The notes below the pieces were generated by a model. The model worked only from the letters and a program-made list of their open reading frames with translations, did not search any database and was not told the DNA's origin. Shown here piece after piece: positions 36,657-42,967 of a DNA stretch of 64,000 bases. The position numbers and the translations under genes were made by a program. The stretch comes from Actinoalloteichus hoggarensis (GTDB taxonomy: Bacteria; Actinomycetota; Actinomycetes; Mycobacteriales; Pseudonocardiaceae). Location: positions 5,270,001 through 5,334,000 of the forward strand of contig NZ_CP022521.1 in the NCBI RefSeq assembly GCF_002234535.1, given 5' to 3'. Numbering within the stretch: position 1 is the stretch's first letter; each line of letters starts with the position of its first letter.

Positions 36657-36904
36657 GCCGAGCCTCCCGTGGCGCGTCGGACTCCCGTGTCCACCGCTTC
36701 GCGGACGTCGTCGGGTTGTGGCGTCCGGCCGCTGCGCCGGGCGAAGAACGCGAAGAAGCGGTCCACGCCCCGGTCGATCAGGAACGCGGCCAGCCAGCAC
36801 AGCGGGGCCAGGATCACCAGGACCAACACGAACTGGAGGACGAACGGCGACTGGACGAGCCACAGCTCGACCCCGTCCCACCACCCGGTCACTGACGACA
36901 CCAC
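36653..36904 (-). CDS. small membrane protein, first gene of barstar operon
   Basis: About 83 aa from a GTG 7 bases after TAGGCT. One long hydrophobic stretch (FVLQFVLVLVILAPLCWLAAFLI, residues ~20-42) then a basic segment (DRFFAFFARRSGRTPQPDD). Coupled by ATGA to the 26-aa gene. No family recognised. Two neighbouring GTG codons (36904, 36901) are possible starts; the first fits a leaderless message. Confidence 0.7.
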   Translation of the reverse strand: MVSSVTGWWDGVELWLVQSPFVLQFVLVLVILAPLCWLAAFLIDRGVDRFFAFFARRSGRTPQPDDVREAVDTGVRRATGGSA

Positions 36905-36911
36905 GCCTCGG

Positions 36912-36928
36912 AGCCTACGCGGTAGGTT
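36912..36928. promoter_or_regulatory. back-to-back -10 boxes for two divergent leaderless genes
   Basis: Minus-strand TAGGCT (36917-36912) is 7 bases from the GTG at 36904; plus-strand TAGGTT (36923-36928) is 6 bases from the ATG at 36935. Only 30 bases separate the two start codons, so the -35 regions and upstream contacts of each promoter lie in the opposite gene. Confidence 0.7.
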
Positions 36929-36934
36929 CGAGGC

Positions 36935-37900
36935 ATGTTCGCCGTATACGCCAGTGCACCCCATGCCGACGACCCGATGGCGGGACTGACCATCGGCGAA
37001 CGGCCTGAGCCGTCGGTGCCCGAGGGTTGGGTGCGGGTCGATGTGCGGGCGGCCAGCCTGAACATGCACGACGTCTGGACGCTGCGCGGCGTGGGCATCG
37101 CGGCCGAGTCGTTCCCGATGATCCTGGGCTGCGACGGCGCGGGCGTGCTGGCCGACGGGACCGAGGTGCTGATCCATCCGGTGATCAACGCGCCGGGCTG
37201 GCGAGGCGACGAGACGCTGGACCCGCGACGGACCCTGCTCACCGAGCGCCACCAGGGGACGTTCGCCGACTCGGTGGTCGTGCCGGCGGGCAACGTGATC
37301 CCGAAGCCGCCGGAGCTGTCGTTCGCCGTGGCGGCGACGCTGGGCACCGCCTGGCTCACCGCCTACCGGATGCTCTTCGTGCAGGCCGGGGTCCGGCCGG
37401 GTCAGACGGTGCTCGTGCAAGGTGCCTCCGGCGGCGTGTCCACGGCGCTGATCCAGCTCGCGAGCGCGGCGGGCGCGCGTGTCTGGGTGACGGGTCGCAC
37501 CGAGGAGAAGCGGGCCCTGGCGACCGGCCTCGGCGCCCACGCGACCTTCGAGGCGGGGGCCCGCCTCCCCGAACGGGTGGACGCGGTGTTCGAGACCGTC
37601 GGCAAGGCCACCTGGTCCCACTCGCTGAAGTCGCTCAAACCGGGCGGCACCGTGGTCGTCGCGGGCGCCACCTCGGGGCCTGACCCGAGCGCCGACCTCC
37701 AACGGGTCTTCTTCCTTCAGCTCCGCGTGCTCGGCTCGACGATGGGCACCCGGCAGGAGCTGGTCGATCTCGTGTCGTTCCTGCGACTGCACGACATCCG
37801 GCCGCAGATCGGGCTGACCCTGCCGTTGGAGCAGGCCACGGACGGTTTCCGGGCGATGCTGGACGGGGAGACGACGGGCAAGATCGTGTTCACGAGATGA
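36935..37900 (+). CDS. quinone oxidoreductase-like zinc-less MDR dehydrogenase
   Basis: 321 aa medium-chain dehydrogenase/reductase. N-terminal GroES-like domain (VRAASLNMHDVWTLRG, ILGCDGAGVLADGTEV), Rossmann domain with TVLVQGASGGVSTALIQLASAAGARVWVTGRT. No catalytic or structural zinc Cys set, so it belongs to the NADPH:quinone reductase side. Leaderless ATG. Its stop overlaps the next gene by 4 bases (ATGA). Confidence 0.9.
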   Translation: MFAVYASAPHADDPMAGLTIGERPEPSVPEGWVRVDVRAASLNMHDVWTLRGVGIAAESFPMILGCDGAGVLADGTEVLIHPVINAPGWRGDETLDPRRTLLTERHQGTFADSVVVPAGNVIPKPPELSFAVAATLGTAWLTAYRMLFVQAGVRPGQTVLVQGASGGVSTALIQLASAAGARVWVTGRTEEKRALATGLGAHATFEAGARLPERVDAVFETVGKATWSHSLKSLKPGGTVVVAGATSGPDPSADLQRVFFLQLRVLGSTMGTRQELVDLVSFLRLHDIRPQIGLTLPLEQATDGFRAMLDGETTGKIVFTR

Positions 37901-38424
37901 GTCCGGCGCGCATCGAGGCCGTCCGACTGGGCGAGACCGCGCCCGCGGTCATCGACCTGGCCCGGCGCGCGCAGGCAGCCGTGGGACAGCCGGGGGCAGA
38001 CCGGGCGGCAGGCCATCTCGCCGGACTCGAACCGGTGCCGGATCTTGTCGCGCTCGGGGCGTATCAGCGGGATCGGCTGGTCGGGGCCCTCGTCGGCTGG
38101 CCGTGCGGGGCGCGACCTCTCTGGGCCGCGCTGGTGCGCCCCGCCCTGGCCGCCACCGGACATGCAGCGTGGCTGACCGGCTCCTTCGAGGTCGCGGAGC
38201 TGCACGTGGAGCCCGAGTTCCACGGCACGGGAGTCGGCACGATGCTGCTCAGGTCGCTGGGCGAACGGATCGAGCAGGACCGGCTGGTGCTGCAGGCCGA
38301 CGTGACCAACCGCCGCGCCCGCGAGTTCTACCGTCGCCGCGGCTTCCGGGTGCTCACCGGCCCGTTCCAGACGGTGAATCGCCGCCGAGCGCTCGTCCTC
38401 GGCGTCGCCCTGCCGCTGAGCTGA
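37897..38424 (+). CDS. GNAT family N-acetyltransferase
   Basis: 175 aa. GNAT core with LHVEPEFHGTGVGTMLLRSLGERI (acetyl-CoA pyrophosphate loop near residue 108) and VTNRRAREFYRRRGFRVL. Coupled to the oxidoreductase gene by ATGA. Substrate not readable. Confidence 0.9.
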   Translation: MSPARIEAVRLGETAPAVIDLARRAQAAVGQPGADRAAGHLAGLEPVPDLVALGAYQRDRLVGALVGWPCGARPLWAALVRPALAATGHAAWLTGSFEVAELHVEPEFHGTGVGTMLLRSLGERIEQDRLVLQADVTNRRAREFYRRRGFRVLTGPFQTVNRRRALVLGVALPLS

Positions 38425-38468
38425 CATCGCCTGCCGCATCGGCCGAGCGCTGAGCCCCCAGGCGCATC

Positions 38469-38485
38469 AGCCCGCGTCGCGGGCT
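38469..38485. terminator. hairpin between convergent GNAT and MOSC genes
   Basis: AGCCCGCG (38469-38476) and its reverse complement (38478-38485) almost touch. It lies in the 192 bases between two convergent stops and can serve both strands. Confidence 0.45.
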
Positions 38486-38616
38486 CACCCGGCCGACTCC
38501 GCGGCACTGCGCATTCGCCCGGCGGGCCCGTGGTGGACGCTCGCCTGGAGATGATCGAGTCGCCCCGGAGCAGCAGGAATTCGACACATCGGCGTCCGGA
38601 ACGCGCGTACCGCCCG

Positions 38617-39261
38617 TCAGCGGGTGGCCAGGGCCATACGGCCGCGGGCGTCCTCGGCCCAGGCCGCGGGGAGGTCGTCGAGTGCCTGAGCGACGTGGGC
38701 GTCCAGTTCCCGCCGTCGGCCGCGAAGGACGCCGAACACCTCGGCCACCGTCACACCGTGGTCGGGCGTGCTCAGAGCCTCGATCGACGCCCCGGCCCAC
38801 ACTTCGCCGGGTTCCTCCACCGCGAAGTAGGCGCCCGGTCTGCCGTGCTCGGTGAAGCGCTTGACGAAGCCCGTCGCCGACCAGAAGCCTGCGAAGACCC
38901 GGCAGGGGATCCGGGGGCCGGTGACACGCAGGACCGTCTCGCCCACCCGTAACCGCTGGCCGATGACGAGGTCGTTGACGTCCGTCCCCCCGACGCTCAG
39001 GTTCTCGCCCGCGTTGCCCGGAACCAGCTCGCGGCCGAGCACCGAGGACCAGTGGGCGAGGTCCTCGATCCCGAAGGCGTACACGGCCTGGCACACCGCG
39101 CCGTGGTTGGCGGTGTCCACGACCGTGTCGCCCGTGACGCCGCCGACGGAGACGTGCACTCGTCCCGGCGCCGGGCGCTTGTCGATGCCCGTACGACCCA
39201 GCCGGCCCGTCCAGTCGCCGGTCCGGACCACGGCGAGGTTGACCGAGTGCACTGTGCCCAT
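38617..39261 (-). CDS. MOSC domain protein
   Basis: 214 aa from MGTVHSVNLA. MOSC domain of the YiiM type: NHGAVCQAVYAFGIEDLAHW, GNAGENLSVGG, and the conserved Cys in GPRIPCRVFAGF. This family handles molybdenum cofactor-related sulfur or hydroxylamine/N-hydroxy detoxification. TAGCGT (minus strand, 39275-39270) is 8 bases from the ATG, fitting a near-leaderless message. Confidence 0.9.
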   Translation of the reverse strand: MGTVHSVNLAVVRTGDWTGRLGRTGIDKRPAPGRVHVSVGGVTGDTVVDTANHGAVCQAVYAFGIEDLAHWSSVLGRELVPGNAGENLSVGGTDVNDLVIGQRLRVGETVLRVTGPRIPCRVFAGFWSATGFVKRFTEHGRPGAYFAVEEPGEVWAGASIEALSTPDHGVTVAEVFGVLRGRRRELDAHVAQALDDLPAAWAEDARGRMALATR

Positions 39262-39480
39262 GAGCGGCAACGCTAAAGAGTCCGCGTCCTGGCTGTACAG
39301 GGCTTTTCGTGTGACCATCGCCCCGTTCCCGGCGGACCCGGACGCCGGGGCCTGCCCGGACGGCAGGGCGACCGATACACGGGCGCCCGCCGAGGTGACC
39401 TGGCCGGATCAGCGCGGCGCGCGTCGCGATCCGGGAACGGGTCGACGTCGACTCCGGCACCCTCCGTCGCCGACGTGGCG

Positions 39481-39530
39481 TCTCGCGGCGTCTCGCGGCG
39501 TCTCGCGGCGTCTCGCGGCGTCTCGCGGCG
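39481..39530. repeat. five perfect tandem copies of a 10-bp unit
   Basis: TCTCGCGGCG repeated five times without a mismatch, 57 bases before copy B of the SOS promoter cassette. A 10-base period would put equal faces of the helix in register, so binding or slippage are both possible. Confidence 0.95.
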
Positions 39531-39586
39531 TCCCCCATGGCGGACGATCGGGCCCGCGCCCCGAGAAGCGGCTGGTCGGCGGTGCG

Positions 39587-39642
39587 GACTTCCACTCGAT
39601 CGATATCTTGCAGACATAGAACACATGTTCGATAGTCGTGCC
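39587..39642 (+). promoter_or_regulatory. SOS-type leaderless promoter, copy B (LexA box in spacer)
   Basis: -35 TTGCAG (39608-39613), 17-base spacer, -10 GATAGT (39631-39636), 6 bases to the ATG at 39643. The LexA core GAACACATGTTC (39619-39630) with flanks TA and GA differs from the mycobacterial SOS consensus TCGAACACATGTTCGA at one base. Shares with copy A (11401-11456) the -35, -10, both GAAC/GTTC halves and CGATCGATATC upstream; most differences fall in the N4 centre and between boxes. Confidence 0.85.
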
Positions 39643-39921
39643 ATGACCTTCTACCTGCTCACCGCACTCATCGCTCTGGCCGTGTCCGCCGGGCGGGCCG
39701 TGTCCGCAGATCGGACCGCGTCCGCAGATCGGGCCGCGTCCACCAACCGCGCCGCATCCACAAGCCGAGGCGTGTCCACCAGTCGAGGCTCATCCATGCC
39801 CTGGCCCGGCGTTCCTTGCCTGCACGGGCCCCATGTCGCGGTGACCGCGTCGTCTCCGCATCCGCGAGCACCCCCACCGAGGGCCTGCGCCAGAGGAAGC
39901 GGCCGAGGAGGCGAAGCCTGT
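39643..39921 (+). CDS. candidate SOS-controlled small membrane protein with hexapeptide repeats (end uncertain)
   Basis: Frame starting at the leaderless ATG of copy B. MTFYLLTALIALAVS is a short hydrophobic segment; residues 16-51 are six hexapeptides of pattern [A/T]-[GDNS]-R-[ATG]-[AVS]-S encoded by six 18-base units (39688-39795). After residue 52 the frame is Pro/Arg-rich and stays open to 40194, antisense to the nitronate monooxygenase gene, so I cut it at that gene. The product could be a ~50-90 aa membrane peptide or a decayed gene. Unlike copy A except for the promoter and a hydrophobic part. Confidence 0.4.
39688..39795 (+). repeat. six 18-bp tandem units (hexapeptide repeats)
   Basis: Units encode AGRAVS, ADRTAS, ADRAAS, TNRAAS, TSRGVS, TSRGSS. 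The third-position changes and conserved Arg/Ser suggest expansion followed by drift in frame. Confidence 0.8.
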
Positions 39922-40935
39922 TCAGCGGGCCTCCGCGTCCCAGGCCGTCACGAGTTCGGCGGCGGGGCGGTCGCTGGTCGTGTCCGCGCCGAGGCCCGCC
40001 CAGGCGGACATCCGTTCCGGGTCCTCGGCGGCGCCTGCCGCCGCGCGCACCGGGGCGGTGAGGTGGTGGACCTCCGGGTAGGCGGCGGGCGCCTGATCGG
40101 TCAACGCGAGCATCATCTCGTTGACCAGCCCCCGCGCGGGCCTGCCGGTGAACGCCCTGGTGAGCGCGGTCTTCCGCCGCTGGGTGAGCGCTAGACGGTG
40201 TGCGGGCCGGGTGCCTGCCTCCGGGGTGCGCAGCAACGCCGTGCCGAACTGGCCCGCCTGAGCCCCGGCCGCGAGCGCCGCGGCGAGGTCTCGGCCGTCG
40301 GTCAGGCCCCCCGCCGCGATCAACGGGAGGGCGCTCTGACCCCGGACGAGCCGGATCAGATCGAGCAGCGGATGTGCGGGGCCACCGGCCTCGGTATGCC
40401 CGTCATCGGTGAAGACGGCTCGATGGCCGCCTGCCTCGATGCCCTGGAGACACAGCGCGTCGACCCCGACCGACTCGGCCGCGGCTGCCTCCGCCGGAGT
40501 GGTCACGGTGCCCACCACCCGACTGCCCGCCTGCTGTAGGCGTCGCACGTCCTGGGCGCTCGGCAGGCCGAAGGTGAAGGAGACGACCGGCACCGGGTCG
40601 TCGAGCAGGAGCGCCAGCTTGGCGTGGTAGTCGTCGTCCTCCCAGCGGGGTTCGCCCGGCGACGCGCCGAGGGGACGGCCCTGCTCGGCGACCAGCGCGC
40701 GATACGCCGTCAGATCCGCGACGGCGGGCTCGCCGGGGACGAAGAGATTGACACCGAACCGGCATCGACTCAGGCTGCGGACTCGATCGATCTGAGATTT
40801 CACTCGATCGGGTGAGAGATAGCCGGTGGCGAGGAAGCCGAGGCCGCCCGCCGCACCCACGGCGACGACCAGTTCCGGCGTACTGACCCCGCCCGCCATC
40901 GGCGCCGCGACGATCGGAACACGCAACCCATCCAT
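39922..40935 (-). CDS. nitronate monooxygenase (NPD family)
   Basis: 337 aa FMN TIM-barrel enzyme oxidising propionate-3-nitronate and related nitronates. Seen: LRVPIVAAPMAGGVSTPELVVAVGAAGGLGFLATGYL, FGVNLFVP, GVDALCLQGIEAGGH (catalytic His region), IAAGGLTDGRDLAAALAAGAQAGQFGTALL. Start ATG 40935; a GTG directly before it lies 7 bases after TACGGT (minus 40951-40946), fitting a leaderless message. An earlier in-frame start at 41046 adds unconserved residues. Confidence 0.93.
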   Translation of the reverse strand: MDGLRVPIVAAPMAGGVSTPELVVAVGAAGGLGFLATGYLSPDRVKSQIDRVRSLSRCRFGVNLFVPGEPAVADLTAYRALVAEQGRPLGASPGEPRWEDDDYHAKLALLLDDPVPVVSFTFGLPSAQDVRRLQQAGSRVVGTVTTPAEAAAAESVGVDALCLQGIEAGGHRAVFTDDGHTEAGGPAHPLLDLIRLVRGQSALPLIAAGGLTDGRDLAAALAAGAQAGQFGTALLRTPEAGTRPAHRLALTQRRKTALTRAFTGRPARGLVNEMMLALTDQAPAAYPEVHHLTAPVRAAAGAAEDPERMSAWAGLGADTTSDRPAAELVTAWDAEAR

Positions 40936-41044
40936 CACGTCCGCCACCGTAGTCGCGTCCGGGTCGCCGAGAGGGTGCGACCGAAGGAGACCCGGAGCAC
41001 ACTGGACCTCCGGACCCGCCTCCATCCGTGCGAGGGAGCGGAAC

Positions 41045-41800
41045 ATGAGAATGAATCAGTATCTGCCGGTCGGGCACCCGTTGAACAAGATCTATCGGAT
41101 CGGCACGGGGTTGATCGGCGCCGGGCTCATCGTCTTCGGACTGCTCGGCTTCATCAACCGCCTGACCTTCTTCTCCACCGAGGGAGATCGCATCCTCGGC
41201 CTGTCCAGCAACGGCCTGCTCTCCCTGATCTCGGTGCTCGTGGGCGCGATCCTGATCGGCTCGGCCGTGATCGGCGGTGTCGTCGCCTCCACCACGGCGG
41301 TCGTACTAGGCGTGGCGTTCCTGCTGTCCGGGCTGGTGAACCTCGCTTTGTTGGAGACCCGGTTCAACCTGCTCGCCTTCGAGATGCGGAACGTGGTGTT
41401 CAGCCTCGTGGTCGGCATGCTGCTGCTCTTCCTGGGTCTCTACGGCAGGCTGAGCGGCGGACTGAGCGAGGACAACCCCTTCGTCCGAGCCCGACACCAC
41501 GAGGACCCGCACGCCGACCACCGGGCGGAGGAGACGGCCGAACGCAGGCGGCTCGCCGAGATCCGGCCGCTGGCCGACGCCGAGAACGCCGTGGCGCAGG
41601 GCATCGCGACTCCGGAACAGGAGAGGCTGGTGGCCGAGGACGCTCGGGAGCGCTCGGAGGCCGCGCGCCGCGAGGCCTATCGCCGCTATGAGGAGGAGCA
41701 CGCCGCCGATGCGGTGCCTGCTCAGGAGCAGCGCAGGCAGCAGTCGAGTCGACGCGGGTCACACGGTCGCCACCGCCGGTGGCCGACGATCCGCACCTGA
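41045..41800 (+). CDS. DUF4383-like membrane protein with charged tail
   Basis: 251 aa. Four membrane segments (IYRIGTGLIGAGLIVFGLLGFI, LLSLISVLVGAILIGSAVIGGVVA, AVVLGVAFLLSGLVNLALL, VVFSLVVGMLLLFLGLYG) with the DUF4383-like GHPLNKIYRI opening and NLLAFEMRNVVFSLVVG. The C-terminal ~105 residues are charged and helical (Glu/Arg/Ala heptads ERRRLAEIRPLADAENAVAQ, EDARERSEAARREAYRRYEEEH), then a basic end. GAGGGAGC precedes the ATG. No function known. Confidence 0.85.
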   Translation: MRMNQYLPVGHPLNKIYRIGTGLIGAGLIVFGLLGFINRLTFFSTEGDRILGLSSNGLLSLISVLVGAILIGSAVIGGVVASTTAVVLGVAFLLSGLVNLALLETRFNLLAFEMRNVVFSLVVGMLLLFLGLYGRLSGGLSEDNPFVRARHHEDPHADHRAEETAERRRLAEIRPLADAENAVAQGIATPEQERLVAEDARERSEAARREAYRRYEEEHAADAVPAQEQRRQQSSRRGSHGRHRRWPTIRT

Positions 41801-42123
41801 GCCCGCGCGTCCCGCTTCCCGCACCCGCCGGGGGCACCCGATCGGCGTGGCGCTCTCCCGCACGGCGGCCACGACAGCCACGACGGCACGGCGGCCACGG
41901 CGGCGTCCGCGCGGCGTCCAGCCTGCCGCCGGGCAGGCCGAACTCGATCCGCGGGGTACGACAGGTCCGCGGGGATGCCCGCCGCGACGCCTGCCCGTCG
42001 CGATGCCCGCCCGCGTCCACGGGGTCGTCCGTCCCCGCCTCATGCGGGCCCGGATCGACGCCTCCTTCGGGACGCGCCGAGTCCGCGGGCGCCGATCAGC
42101 CGACGTATCCGCGGCTCGACGGG
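41801..42123. other. gene-free interval before two leaderless small genes
   Basis: About 320 bases. No gene seen; frames are GC artefacts. Confidence 0.5.
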
Positions 42124-42136
42124 TAGCGTCGATGCC
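42124..42136 (+). promoter_or_regulatory. -10 TAGCGT for leaderless GTG
   Basis: TAGCGT at 42124-42129, then 7 bases to the GTG at 42137. Confidence 0.55.
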
Positions 42137-42265
42137 GTGCTGGCGTTGATGCAGACGGACCCGACCGGTCTCTCCTCCACCACCGGAAGGTTGATCATGG
42201 TCGCAGGCCTGGCGGCCGCGCTCGTCGTCACCGCGTCGGTGTGGTGGCGCAACCGACGACGCTGA
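42137..42265 (+). CDS. 42-aa single-span membrane protein
   Basis: Starts at a leaderless GTG; sequence VLALMQTDPTGLSSTTGRLI then MVAGLAAALVVTASVWWRNRRR. One membrane span with a positively charged end, typical of small actinobacterial membrane proteins next to DUF3046. A start at the internal ATG (codon 5) is also possible. No family name known to me. Confidence 0.6.
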   Translation: MLALMQTDPTGLSSTTGRLIMVAGLAAALVVTASVWWRNRRR

Positions 42266-42433
42266 TCCACTCGCCGATGCGACATCGAGCCGGGGCGGCG
42301 CCGAGCACCCGCGCCGCTCCGGAATGCCGCGTGGCCGCACCGGCCCGTCAAGGCGCCGCCCTCCCGGCGCGGACTCCCGGGCGACGCAGGTCCGACGGCC
42401 TCGGCCACCCGCGGCGCGGCGTGGGCGGCGGGC

Positions 42434-42446
42434 TACGGTGGTAGGG
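42434..42446 (+). promoter_or_regulatory. -10 TACGGT for leaderless DUF3046 gene
   Basis: TACGGT at 42434-42439, then 7 bases to ATG 42447. Confidence 0.6.
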
Positions 42447-42641
42447 ATGCGACACACCGCCTTCCGCTCCGCGATGGCTCAGGAGTTCGGCCGAGTCCGA
42501 GCCGAGATGCTGGCCAGAGATCACGTGTTCTCCGAACTCGGTGGGCGCACCGTCGACCAGGCCCTGGAGGCGGGCGTCGAACCCCGGCAGGTCTGGCGCT
42601 CGGTGTGCGAGGCCTTCGACATCCCGTCGGAACGGCGCTGA
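42447..42641 (+). CDS. DUF3046 protein
   Basis: 64 aa: MRHTAFRSAMAQEFGRVRAE, with LARDHVFSELGGRTVDQALEAG and VEPRQVWRSVCEAFDIP. This is the DUF3046 family, small and cytosolic, which in many actinobacteria is close to recA-recX; neither is in this window. ATG is leaderless. Role unknown. Confidence 0.92.
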   Translation: MRHTAFRSAMAQEFGRVRAEMLARDHVFSELGGRTVDQALEAGVEPRQVWRSVCEAFDIPSERR

Positions 42642-42967
42642 TCTGGAACGACACCGGCCTGGAACGACACGGGTCCGAGGCTGCGACGCCGACCGGCCTG
42701 CGTGCCCCGACCGACGCCCGTCCGCCCGTCGGTGGAAGCCGCCGTCGGAGGCGGGGCGACCGTCCCACGCGCACTCATCTGGCTGCCCCGGCCTCGCACG
42801 CCGGTCACGACCCTCGCCCGCTGACGACGCCGAAACAGCGGCACCCTCAGCGGCATGCACCCTCAGCGGCGGCGCGGTCATCCCCGGCGCGGCTGACGAC
42901 GGCGCCGGGAACAACGGCGCGGACACGGCTCCGCTACGCGCGGCACCGCTACGCGCGGCACCGCCGG
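42642..42967. other. interval with several micro-duplications
   Basis: 326 bases without gene. Contains a perfect 15-base tandem duplication (CGCTACGCGCGGCAC at 42931 and 42946) and near-tandem doublets of CTGGAACGACAC (42652-42672) and CACCCTCAGCGGC (42842-42867). Confidence 0.7.

Noticed and set aside
36229-36904. Barnase-barstar toxin-immunity pair
   Set aside because: Only the inhibitor is present; the two neighbours are tiny membrane proteins without ribonuclease residues.
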